NCBI GenBank assembly: GCA_963921935.1
Contig: OY998182.1
Location: forward strand, 37,821,798-37,885,797
Length of the DNA: 64,000 bases
Direction: 5' to 3'
DNA from: Galeruca laticollis
Lineage: Eukaryota > Arthropoda > Insecta > Coleoptera > Chrysomelidae
This document shows positions 54,735 through 64,000 of this stretch, piece by piece. The notes under the pieces were generated by a model, which saw nothing but the letters and a program-made list of their open reading frames with translations, was not told where the DNA came from and did not search any database. The position numbers and the translations under genes are program-made. The stretch's first letter is position 1; each line of letters starts with the position of its first letter.

Positions 54735-54735
54735 T
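54648..54735 (-). repeat. (TAA)n microsatellite, 3' side of Dong copy 2
   Basis: About 29 TTA/ATT units on the plus strand (TAA on the minus), uninterrupted. Confidence 0.97.
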
Positions 54736-57700
54736 CCTTCTTCTCACGTTTACACGGATTAAAAGTATGAGGGCTCGCGCAAAACTCATACCTTGTTGAC
54801 TTATTTGATAATTTTCCTTACTATCCTACACGTTTCTAATATAGTTGATTTTTGCATTTCTAGTATTGTATGTTGTGGTAAGTTGTGTTTTTTGAATTCA
54901 TTAAGTAACTCTGGTGGTATGAGGCCCGTTACTGAAATGACAACTGGGGTTATCTGAACTTTCTCCATCTTCCACATTGCCTTTATTTCTTCTGCTAGTT
55001 CGGTGTATTTCCTATTTTTTTCTGTATATGTTTTCTGTATGTTGTGATCCAGGGGATGAGCGATGTCTATTATTGTTGTTACTCTATTTATTTTATCTAT
55101 AATTATTATATCTGGTCTATTATTTGTTATTGTTTAATCTGTTACAATTGTTCGGTCCCAGTAAACTTTGAAATTTTGGTTTTCATTCACTGCATCAGGT
55201 TTGTACTTATAGTAAGGATCTTCTATTGTTTTTATTTGGTATTTTTGAAGTAGATGTTTGTGTAAGATTTTTGCTGTAAGATTGTGTCTATTTAAATGCT
55301 CTGTTTGAGCTAGACCGGAGCATCCTGATGTTATGTGTTGAATTGTTTCTGACGTTGCTTTACATATTCTACATTTGTCATCCTCTATGTTCATGTTGGT
55401 TATATACTTTTGATAATTCTTTGTAGCCATTACCTGATCCTGTATAGCACACATGAATCCTTCTGTTTCTGTATATAGTTCTCCTATTTCAAGCCATTTA
55501 GTCGATAGTTGGTGTTGCCTACTGAGATCGGTGTTGCCTACTGAGATCATGTTTATATCTGCTGTGTAGTTTTTTACCTTCCCATGTCTGTGTTAGATTT
55601 CTCATGAATGTTTTCTTGTCTGTATATTGTAATTGGGTATGCGTACTCAGTGGTGTGTATTTTTCGTCTGCTTGCTTGATAGCAACGTGCAGTTGTGAGT
55701 GTGCTTCCTTGTTATTGAAGTAGGTTTGTAGACTATGTACTTGAATATTGTGTGTAGCTTCTATATTCACCAAACCTCGACCTCCTTGTCCTCTTGGTAG
55801 GTATAATCTCTCGATGGATGAGTTTGGATGTAATGATCTATTATTTGTAAGTATTTTCTTTGTTATCCTATCTAGTGCCGTACGTCTGTTTTAGTCCACT
55901 GTATGACTCCGAAGGAATAGGTCAATATAGGTACTGCCCAGGTGTTTATTGCTTTGATTTTGTTCTTTGCGTTTAGTTGTGTGTGCATGATTTTCGTTAG
56001 CCTATCTTTGTACTTTTTCTCCATGAGTTCTTTAATTTCCTTGGTTTTGTGTGTTAGTGTTTCCTTTACTCCCAGGTATTTGTATGTTTCGCCCTCGGTT
56101 AATGCAGGGAATGTTATATTATTTATGGGTAGGTCTATGTTGTTTCTTTCGGTTATTTTCCCTTTTTTCACTATAAGTGACGCACATTTATCTAGTCCGA
56201 AATTCATGTTTATGTCTTTAGAGAAGGTTGCAGTGGTTTCTAATAATGATGATAGCTTGTATTCATCTGGGGCATAGAGCTTTATGTCATCGACGTAGAA
56301 TAGATGTGATAGGTTATAGTCTTTGGTGACCTTGTATCCGCTGTTGGTTGCTTTCAGTAGGCTGCTTAGTGGGTTCAGTGCTAGGATGAACCACTTCGGG
56401 CTCCATGTGTCTCCTTGGAAAATTCCTCTTTTGATCTGTATGTTGTTTGTTTCTATGTATTTGTTAGGTAGGTTAAGTATTAATTTTGTTTCCCAGTTCT
56501 TCATTGTATGTTCAAGGAAAGTTATGACAGTTGGGTCGATTTTGTAGATTTGTAGAATGTGCAGGAGCCATGAATGAGGGATTGAATCGTATGCTTTCTG
56601 ATAGTCTATCCATGCGACTGCGATATTTCTATTATTGGTTTCTGCTTGTTTTGTTATTACTCTGTCTATTATAAGTTGTCCCTTACAACCTCTAGCTCCT
56701 TTTGTGCAGCCCTTCTGCTCTTCATGTTCTATGTTTTTTTCTGTTATGTGTTTTGTTATCTTTTCGGCGATTGTTTTTGTTATTTATTTTGTATAAAGTG
56801 TTCAGACAAGTGATGGGTCTATAGTTTTTGAGATCTTGTGTTTTTTCGTTTTTTGGTTTAAGATATGTTATGCTGTGGGATAGTGAGGGGGGTATATCTG
56901 CTGGATGGGTTATTACATGTTGTATAATTTCTAGCATTTTCTCGTGTAATGTTGTTAAATGCTTCCAGAAATAGTTGTAAATTTTATCTGGTCCTGGGGC
57001 CTTCCAGTTCGGCAATTTCTTAAGGATGACAGTTAGTTCTTCCTTGGTTATTTCATATGGTTCCATGTGTTCTGCTGTTTTTGTTCTTTCCCTTTCTTCT
57101 TCTGTCCATTCATTTCTTTTATGTTGCACTGGGTTTGACCATAATTTTTTCCAATATTCTTCTACATCTTCTTTTTTGGGTGGTGTTTTGTTTTCTGTTA
57201 CTATATTTTGTTGGTCTATTTTTTGGTAGAACAATTTTTCGTGCTTTGTAAAGTTTCTGTTATCTTCTTTTCGCTTAAGTGACGTATTGTATCTTTTTAA
57301 CCTTTTACTAGCTGCCATTAGTTTTTGTTTCAATAAGTCTATTGTTTCTGTTATTTCTGACGTTATTATGCCTGGTCTTGTTTTTATATTGTATTTTTTA
57401 TAGTTTGTTGTGTTTTTGTTTTGGTGTTACTAGTGAGTTGTTTATTTGTGTTAGGTCACTACGTATACTGCTTATTTTATTTTCTAATCTTTGTTGCCAA
57501 CGTGGTTTTTCAGTTGAGTTTCTTTTGGTTCTCTTTGTGTTTGGTTTGTGTTTAGTAATACCCAGACTGTCTGCGATTGATATAGCTGTCACATATGTTA
57601 TTTCTCTAAGGTCTTCTATATTCTCAATGTTGTTGACATGTTTTTTTAAGTAGTTGTTGTAGGTTTGCACAACAGTTTTTGTTTTCCAGTTATATTTTAG

Positions 57701-58585
57701 CTTGGGTATATTTTCTCTTAGGTTGGGATTACTTCCCTCAAACAGCAGCTTATTTTTGTTGAATATTTGTTCTATATTAGCATGAATTTCCTTGTTATCT
57801 ATTTCTGTATTTTCTTCTGTTATTTGACGATTCGTTTGTGAATGTTATTGCTTTGTATGATCATCTGTTTTTACTTCGGTTGTTCCTTGGGTAGGTTGTG
57901 TGTCTGTATCATTGAGGTTTTCTTTTTCTGTTTCTTGTATATCTGTTTCCTGGACTTCTAATCTTATTTGCTCCTTGATAGTGTTGATTTCTGTTGAAGT
58001 TAAATATCCATTTTTCTCTATCGCTCTTTTCCTGTCACAGATGTTTAGTTCGGTGAATTCAGAATGAGGATATATTTTCTTAAATTCTTTGAAAAAGTTC
58101 TCTCTATGACCCTGTGTTTCGTAGTATGTTGCTCTAAAAAAGGCTTTGAAAATATCTATATTATTTTGTTTCCTCCATTTTAGCCTTTGTGACTTTCTCT
58201 TGGGAGGAACAGATTGCGACTGTCCTAAACCATGAGCAGTTAGAGCTTGATCGTTGTCCTTTGTTCCGTTACCTGTGTCGTCAACTGAAGTGGTCGGCTG
58301 TGTAATCCCGCGTCGTTCCCGACCTTTACGACGCTCGTCCGAGGCTTTGTTTTCTTCTCTGTCGAAAACCAGCTTTTCACACCGTTAGGGGGGTTAGCCC
58401 TAAGGGCTGGTGGCTCGGTGCCCGCGGGGTCGCCGCTCCCCAAGTAATAGATGTCCCCATTACCCCTGCAGGTGGTTGATCTCCCTCTCGCGTTTGCCCA
58501 TCTGCTGTAGATCCGCCACCGGGGGTTGGTTACCCGATCTTGAATCTCCAGAGTTGGTTTACCAGGGTCTACCGACGTGGAGGTA
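54736..58585 (-). mobile_element. R4/Dong-type LINE, decayed copy (Dong-2), in a TAA microsatellite
   Basis: Bounded by (TAA)n at both ends (54648-54735 and 58586-58604). The minus strand holds a GC-richer 5' leader (58580-58250), one long broken ORF and a short 3' UTR. The same architecture and orientation as the intact copy next to it, but only moderately similar in protein sequence, so it is a different subfamily that used the same kind of target. Confidence 0.85.
54800..58240 (-). pseudogene. Dong-2 ORF: RT and restriction-like endonuclease
   Basis: In pieces: N-terminal region (57670-57398), LPNWKAPGPDKIYNYFWKHL, NYRPITCLNTLYKI, IKRGIFQGDTWSPKWFILAL, LSHLFYVDDIKLYAP (catalytic pair), then KYLGVKETLTHK. 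In 55550-55134 the Cys/His motif CRICKATSETIQHITSGC precedes YYKYKPDAVNENQNFKVYWD. Further downstream, after a stop, RPDIIIIDK and IDIAHP supply the P-D...D part of the restriction-like nuclease. At least five stops or frameshifts. Inactive. Confidence 0.85.
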
Positions 58586-58675
58586 TTATTATTATTATTA
58601 TTATTTCATGTATTAGTCTCAGAGTTGTTAAACATCTGGTTCAAGAAGTAAGGGGCCCAAGCAAACCTTACTCAA

Positions 58676-58728
<53 letters not shown>
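58586..58728 (-). repeat. (TAA)n tracts with a 68-bp remnant between them
   Basis: Two TAA tracts (58586-58604 and 58673-58728) enclose TTTGAGTAAGGTTTGCTTGG ... TTAACAACTCTGAGACTAAT (minus strand). The enclosed stretch matches neither Dong copy by eye and may be the 3' tip of a third TAA-targeting insertion. Confidence 0.8.
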
Positions 58729-58729
<1 letters not shown>

Positions 58730-61700
58730 TTCCTTTTTGTGTCACCGGATTTACACCCGGCGTGTTTCAACGACAGTCGGCCTCAACAGCAAGACTTTCG
58801 TTGGGTGTCACTATTCTAGAAATGACCTAACAATGTTTGTCGCATCCAGGATTACAGATTTTTGCATTAATCGGTAGGTTGACTCAGGAATATCAATGTC
58901 TTTGAGGGAAGTACTTAGTTTCTTGGGAATTAGCCCCATACAGGATAAAACAACTGGAATGATCTTGACTTCTTTAAGATTCCACAATTCTTTTATTTCG
59001 GTCTTTAGCTCGGCGTATTTGCTTAGTTTTTCATTGTATTTGCTTTCTGTGTTAGAATTGTTTGGGATCGATATGTCAATAAGCAGAGCTTGCTTGGATT
59101 GTTTATTAATGACTGTGATGTCCGGCCTGTTGTGTCGTACTGTTACGTCCGTCATGATAGTTTTATCCCAGTAGATCTTAACATACTGATTTTCGATAAC
59201 TGGAGGGGGCTTATATTTGTAATATGGCTCGTTGTTTTGTGGATCAAGGTTAAGTTTTTTCAGTACTTCTAGGTATACTACTGTGGCAACTTTGTTGTGT
59301 CGTTCTAGATATTTAGTTTCAGCTATGCTTTGGCAACTAGAAAGAATGTGTTCAATCGTTTCTTGACTTCTGTTGCACTTTCTGCACCTATCTGTTGGTA
59401 TTTCTTCCTTCAAGATATACTTTTGGTAATTCCTCGTTTTTATAACCTGATCTTGTATACCAACCATAAAACCTTCAGTTTCTGGGAACAGCGTTCCAGT
59501 TTTAAGCCATTCAACCGATTTAGCTTGATCTATCGTGTCTTTCTGTAAATCATTAATGAATCTTCCGTGCAATTCTTTTGAACGCCAATTTCTAATTTTA
59601 TCTTCCTCATTTCGTGTATTAAAGGGCGTAAAGTTTTCCATGCTTAGGTTTAAAGGTGTATAACCCGTATCTGTTTTCACTATGGCTTTATGAAGTTGAC
59701 TATTTTGGTGGCGGAAAAAACTCCTCAAGCCTGCAATTTGCTGAGTGCAAGCTTCCACAACATCTTTTATTCCTCTACCTCCTTTTTCTCTAGGTAAATT
59801 TACCCTTTCGACGGACGCTTTTGGATGGTGTTTTCTATGTTTTGTTAGCTCGGTTCTAATCTTTCTGTTCACTGCTTCCAGGTCCGTTTGAGTCCATTTA
59901 ATTATTCCGAAGGAGTACTGAAGAGCGGATATGGCGTAGCTATTTATGGCCGTGGTAAGGTTTCTTGAATTTAGCTTACTTTTTAAGAGGTTGTAAAGGC
60001 GTTTTTCGAATTCGGTGGTTAATATGGCTTTTATTTCTTTATGTTCTGACTTGTGTGTCTGAAGGATTCCTAAGTACTTGTAGGGTTTGTCTGTCATGGC
60101 TTCAATATATTTGCCTGGCTCTAGTTCTATAGGTTCTCCTTCTTTCAGCTTTCCCTTTTCAACCGATACAGTTTGGCATTTTTCCATACCAAACGACATT
60201 CCGACATCTGTGCTCCACTGGTGCATGAGTTTTAAGTTGGATTCTAGGTGTTTTTTGCACGCGGCATATAGTTTCAGATCATCCATAAAGAATAGATGAC
60301 TTATGGTTGTTGAGTTTCGATCCGCTCTAATAGTTGCTCCATATCCTGTGTGGTTTAGGCCACGTGATAATGGGTTTAAACACAAGCAGAACCATAGAGC
60401 GGAAAGTGTATCTCCTTGAAAGATTCCTCTTTTAATACTGATAGATTCAGTTTCTAGTTCTGTGTGATTTAGGTTAATTTTGAGTTTTGTTTTCCAATTA
60501 CTCATAGTACTTTTTAGAAACCTAACCACCACAGGGTGTATATTGTAAATTTCCAAAGTTTTTATTAACCAACTGTGGGGCAATGAGTCGAAAGCTTTCC
60601 GATAGTCTATATAAGCCATGTATAGATTTCTGTTCTTCTTTCTGATTTGTTCCAATATCACATTATCGATTGTTATTTGTTCCTTGCAGCCCATATATTT
60701 TCTTTTGCACCCTTTCTGCTCCTCAGTTAGAATATCATTAGTTTCTAGGTATGCGTACAGTTTATCACATAGTGCTGCAGTGAAGATTTTGTACATTGTA
60801 GGAAGGCACGTGATGGGTCTATATTGAGAAGGATCTTGGGTTTGATCAGATTTTGGAAGAAGATAAGTTACACCATTTGTAAGGAAGTCTGGTAGTTGGT
60901 CAGGGTTTCTTAGAGCGATATTAAACTGGTTGGTCAGGTGATGATGGGTAGCCGTAAGTTTTTTGTACCAGAAATTTTGGATACCGTCGTTCCCTGGTGC
61001 TTTCCAGTTGGCCAAGTTTTTTATTACCTTTTTTAGATCTTGTAATGTGAATATTATTTCTTCCATATGTAGATGGTTGTTGTTCTGAATTTCTGTTTTG
61101 ATCCAAGGTGTATTTTGCTGGTGTTCGATTTCCTTCGACCACATTCCTTCCCAAAATGTCTGTAAATCCTCCTTCTTTGGCGGTTGTCCTTTAGAACCAG
61201 GTTGTTCGTTAAACGATCTATAGAAGCCCTTCTGACTTTTTGAAAAGAAGTTGTTTTGGATTTTGCGTTGGTAGCTCTCCTGATATCTTTTTAATCTTTT
61301 AGAAGCAACTGCAAGTTTTTGTTTCCAGGTATCTAAGGTATCATCTATAATTGTTTTTATTTCATTTGTTGTTTTTCCTTCCAGCTGTTGTTTAATCTGG
61401 ACCGGGATTTTATTTAGCAGCTTTTTGGATTTTTGCCCATTTGCTATTTGTTGAATTCTACCAATTTCTTTTCTCAAATTCTCGATTTTGGTACTAAGTC
61501 TTTGTTCCCAGCTCGGTTTTTGAGGCGTACGTGTCTTAGGTGCTTTAAGTATTTTTTGTTTGTTGGCTTTGATTGTTGCTAGAGCTGCGCAATACACGTG
61601 AAGATGTATTTCCTCGAGGTTCATATCTGCATCCAATTGACTTTCCAGAATTTGATTAGCAATTCCTAAGAGAGAGTGCGTGTTTGGAGTATAAATGAGT

Positions 61701-62264
61701 TTTGGTAGCGCCGGCCTGCTGGCAGGGTCGGATCCTCTGAATTCAGTAAGATGTTGTTGGTAGTTTTCTTCCCATAATGTTTGACGGTTGATTACTGAGG
61801 GTCGAAGACTTAATAGTGGTAGGTCAGCTTCAGGTCCTCTACTTTCTTGTTCCTGAGTCTCTGGGGTTTCATTTATAGGCTGTTGATTAATCTCCCTCTC
61901 CACATCTGCCCTTATTTGTTCGATTGCAGGTAGAGGTATTAGGTTATTTCTTATGATAGCTCTACGTTGATCTGCTATTCGTTGTTCTGAGAGGTGATTT
62001 AGGTGTGGCATTCTCTCAATGAAGTGATTATGCAGTCGCATGCGGTACATCGTCATATCAGTCTCCAGTGCCGTAACTGTGAAAAACGAACGTATTACTT
62101 GTTTGTTGGTTTCATTGTCCCATTTCATACGTCGTCTTTCTGATTGTGCCTGATTTGGTTCAGTGGGTGCGACAGGCTGTCGCACAACACGTCTCCGGGG
62201 CGCCGTAGGTTCAAGCGGTTGATGGGGTACGTTTCGATGAGCGGTGCCCCCACCATTCTCATCT
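58729..62264 (-). mobile_element. R4/Dong-type LINE, apparently full length (Dong-1), in a TAA microsatellite
   Basis: Bounded at its 3' side by (TAA)n at 58673-58728 and at its 5' side by (TAA)n at 62265-62360. The body consists of a ~80-bp leader, one ORF of 1,124 codons without a stop, and an ~80-bp 3' UTR. Insertion into TAA repeats and a single ORF with a C-terminal restriction-like endonuclease are known traits of Dong from silkworm and the R4 clade. Confidence 0.9.
58811..62185 (-). CDS. R4/Dong LINE polyprotein: reverse transcriptase with restriction-like endonuclease
   Basis: An uninterrupted 1,124-residue frame. A charged N-terminal third is followed by RT: NWKAPGNDGIQNFWYKKL (~400), YRPITCLPTMYKI (~460), YIDYRKAFDSLPHSW (~525), GIFQGDTLSALWFCLCLNPL (~587), FFMDDLKLYA with the catalytic Asp pair (~634). 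Then CRKCNRSQETIEHILSSC (~934), the Cys/His motif, and RPDITVINKQSKQALLIDIS (~1020), the PD-(D/E)XK nuclease signature. It nicks the TAA target and primes reverse transcription of its own RNA. The first codon of this frame is GTG. The first in-frame ATG is about codon 20 (near 62128), which I prefer as the start; the frame is open upstream even into the microsatellite. Confidence 0.92.
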   Translation of the reverse strand: MRQPVAPTEPNQAQSERRRMKWDNETNKQVIRSFFTVTALETDMTMYRMRLHNHFIERMPHLNHLSEQRIADQRRAIIRNNLIPLPAIEQIRADVEREINQQPINETPETQEQESRGPEADLPLLSLRPSVINRQTLWEENYQQHLTEFRGSDPASRPALPKLIYTPNTHSLLGIANQILESQLDADMNLEEIHLHVYCAALATIKANKQKILKAPKTRTPQKPSWEQRLSTKIENLRKEIGRIQQIANGQKSKKLLNKIPVQIKQQLEGKTTNEIKTIIDDTLDTWKQKLAVASKRLKRYQESYQRKIQNNFFSKSQKGFYRSFNEQPGSKGQPPKKEDLQTFWEGMWSKEIEHQQNTPWIKTEIQNNNHLHMEEIIFTLQDLKKVIKNLANWKAPGNDGIQNFWYKKLTATHHHLTNQFNIALRNPDQLPDFLTNGVTYLLPKSDQTQDPSQYRPITCLPTMYKIFTAALCDKLYAYLETNDILTEEQKGCKRKYMGCKEQITIDNVILEQIRKKNRNLYMAYIDYRKAFDSLPHSWLIKTLEIYNIHPVVVRFLKSTMSNWKTKLKINLNHTELETESISIKRGIFQGDTLSALWFCLCLNPLSRGLNHTGYGATIRADRNSTTISHLFFMDDLKLYAACKKHLESNLKLMHQWSTDVGMSFGMEKCQTVSVEKGKLKEGEPIELEPGKYIEAMTDKPYKYLGILQTHKSEHKEIKAILTTEFEKRLYNLLKSKLNSRNLTTAINSYAISALQYSFGIIKWTQTDLEAVNRKIRTELTKHRKHHPKASVERVNLPREKGGRGIKDVVEACTQQIAGLRSFFRHQNSQLHKAIVKTDTGYTPLNLSMENFTPFNTRNEEDKIRNWRSKELHGRFINDLQKDTIDQAKSVEWLKTGTLFPETEGFMVGIQDQVIKTRNYQKYILKEEIPTDRCRKCNRSQETIEHILSSCQSIAETKYLERHNKVATVVYLEVLKKLNLDPQNNEPYYKYKPPPVIENQYVKIYWDKTIMTDVTVRHNRPDITVINKQSKQALLIDISIPNNSNTESKYNEKLSKYAELKTEIKELWNLKEVKIIPVVLSCMGLIPKKLSTSLKDIDIPESTYRLMQKSVILDATNIVRSFLE

Positions 62265-62282
62265 ACATTATTATTATTATTA

Positions 62283-62360
<78 letters not shown>
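62265..62360 (-). repeat. (TAA)n microsatellite, 5' side of Dong-1
   Basis: About 31 ATT units on the plus strand with one GTT variant near 62285. The minus-strand AAT frame is in phase with the Dong-1 ORF. Confidence 0.97.
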
Positions 62361-62361
<1 letters not shown>

Positions 62362-62487
62362 AAATTGATGAGGGCAGAGAAGCTGGCTCCTATTATGCCC
62401 AAAAAAATACATTTCAAAAGAAATACCTACTATTAGTGAACAAACAAATAAGCGGAATAAGAAATTACGATTAAGCTCTAAAAGTTA

Positions 62488-64000
62488 TTATAGTCTGTTT
62501 CTGATTGACTGACAGCACGTGAAAAGGTCACAGATGCTAGTCAGGCGGTAAAGCATAAGCGTCACAGTTCATCTAAGGAATTTATTTACTATTTAATTTT
62601 ATACCCGATCTGATATATGAAGGTAATATAAATGTAAATTCGGTTAGTTAAAACAACTAACTGACCTTCATACATACATTTGTAGAGTACATACAGTTAA
62701 AACAATAATCTATTTTTGAAATAATCTTGTAACGCAACTATTCTGACTGAATATTTCATTAATTATCTTGAGAATTTGAAGCAGGTCAATTCTTGGGAGA
62801 CATATTAACAAACCATTTATCAATTCATTCTCCAGATAATTACTTTCTGATTTTTGAAATGTTGATAATAGCATTTCCAAGAAACATTACAATAGGGTCC
62901 TACTAGAGATTGTCCCAATGACTACTTAGAAATTTTGCAGGTATATACGGTGAAACTTGGTCTCGCCCAAATTTGTATAATTTGTTTTGCTTAGAGTCGC
63001 TTATCTTCCATAAGTATTAACTGTGTTGTAAAAATGTCTTCAAGTTTTGCCCCAGTGAAGTGTAAGAGCGTGATTAGCTTACAAACGAAGACTGTAGTGT
63101 TAAATGTGCATGATGCTGTTGTACATCAAATGCCGGCTGCTACTGTTAGAAATATAGTTTCGACATGTTCCAATATGGCAGGAGTTAGTGAATCTACTAT
63201 TTACAGGCTTCTAAGAGAGAGGAAAAATGGAAATATATCTCCACCTAAAAAGTCAACTGGAAGAAAACCATTTGACCTTGATGAACATTTGCAAAATACA
63301 ATAAGACTTAAAACTACATGAATTATATTTTAAAAAAGAGATCCCAACCCTTGACAGAATTCTAAGAATGGTGAAGGAGGACGAGAATTTGCCTGACATA
63401 AGGCGAAAAACTTTGTGGAAAATATTACACAAATTAAATTTTACTTGGGAGAAGCAAAGTCGCAAATCAGTGCTAATCGACAACGAAGAAATAATATGTT
63501 GGAAACGCCAGTATTTACGAGATATCCGAAAATACAGACAGGAGGGAAGACAAATCTATTATCTAGATGAGACATGGCTCAATGAAGGACATTCAGTGAA
63601 AAAAATATGGCAGGACAAAAGTATTCAAACCAGTCGTCAAGCTTTCATAGAAGGTTTATCTACTGGACTGAAAACTCCTATCGGTAAAGGTCGCCGACTA
63701 ATAATAACGCATATTGGATGCAATCAAGGGTTCGTTGAAGGTGGTTTACTGGAGTTTCAGTCAACATCAACCAAAGACTATCATGAAGAAATGACTGCAG
63801 ATGTATTTTACACAAATGGTCGAATTAATTCCAAATAATGCTGTAATCGTTATGGACAATGCCACTTATCATTCGCGATTGACAGAAATTCTTCCATCTA
63901 CCTCTTGGAGAAAAGCTGATATTAGAAACTGGTTAATCGTAAAAGATATACCATTTCAAGATGATATGTTGAAAAAAGAACTTTTAAAGGTTGCTTCAGA
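62488..64000 (+). mobile_element. DDE transposon, copy 2 (cut by window end)
   Basis: It starts TTATAGTCTGTTTCTGATTG ACTGACAGCACG, related to the ends of copy 1. It shares the 5' untranslated region of copy 1 (for example AATTGACCTGCTTC-like and CATTCTCCAGATAATTACTT in complement) and the gene. The right end is outside the window. Confidence 0.8.
63034..64000 (+). pseudogene. IS630/Tc1-type DDE transposase (copy 2, partial)
   Basis: ATG 63034 opens the same N-terminus as copy 1 with a few substitutions (HTH region VRNIVSTCSNMAGVSEST, IYRLLRERKNGN, linker GRKPFDLDEH). A small indel near 63308 and another near 63805 break the frame. YYLDETWLNEGHSVKKIWQD holds the first Asp with the Trp that copy 1 lost to a stop; IVMDNATYHSR holds the second Asp (about 63855). 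The Glu region lies beyond the window. Comparison with copy 1 gives complementary lesions, so both are dead but recently related. Confidence 0.85.

Noticed and set aside
62144..62474. Plus-strand ORFs coding poly-Ile and poly-Leu
   Set aside because: Pure translation of the (ATT)n microsatellite.

Overview
The window looks like a piece of an arthropod, most likely insect (perhaps beetle), nuclear genome. It is AT-rich and dominated by transposable elements (TEs): Ty3/gypsy, Ty1/copia, R4/Dong and RNase H-bearing LINEs, Penelope-like elements (PLEs), mariner/Tc1, pogo/Tigger, MULE, piggyBac, Crypton and a P- or hAT-like element. I found no convincing host gene, tRNA, rRNA or CRISPR array. The species call is an inference from TE content only.

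Layout. 0-2.4 kb: a PLE endonuclease scrap, a solo gypsy LTR and a dead mariner-type transposase. 2.8-4.4 kb: a diverged element with ~0.5 kb inverted arms. 4.5-9.35 kb: four blocks of a ~173-bp tandem repeat that end in a conserved terminal segment, interleaved with a mariner scrap, a PLE palindrome and a copia RT relic. 9.5-14.85 kb: a LINE (minus strand) split by a MULE with a 9-bp target site duplication (TSD); the MULE carries a PLE foldback and a MITE. 15.9-16.8 kb: more 173-bp repeat, split by a MITE. 16.9-19.15 kb: a DDE transposon whose second copy starts at 62.5 kb. 19.2-21.5 kb: a Crypton tyrosine recombinase with an 8-bp-TSD element in its intron, itself hit by a PLE fragment. 21.8-22.8 kb: an inverted repeat holding two hammerhead ribozyme folds. 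22.9-28.5 kb: mostly unrecognised AT-rich DNA with piggyBac, PLE and retroposon scraps.

28.9-39.7 kb is a triple nest: a pogo/Tigger transposon (TA TSD) contains gypsy A (TSD ATAC), which contains gypsy B (TSD TTAT). The pogo itself split an unknown multi-domain-like coding region. Gypsy A is notable because a macrodomain-like segment and a CCCH zinc finger lie downstream of its integrase. 40.4-46.7 kb: LINE ends, a PLE N-terminal domain and a Tc1-like gene split by a foldback PLE (11-bp TSD). 46.3-47.7 kb: an inverted copy of the 173-bp repeat element. 47.7-49.9 kb: nothing recognised. 49.9-54.4 kb: a PLE end, a second LINE with its endonuclease deleted, the second 8-bp-TSD element and another foldback.

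54.6-62.4 kb: two R4/Dong-type LINEs stand head to tail, each bounded by (TAA)n microsatellite. The downstream one is decayed; the other carries an uninterrupted ~1,124-codon ORF, the only apparently intact gene in the window. From 62.5 kb to the end is the truncated second DDE element.

The genes do not form a pathway. The region is a stratified TE graveyard in which TSDs and interruptions give the relative order of insertions.
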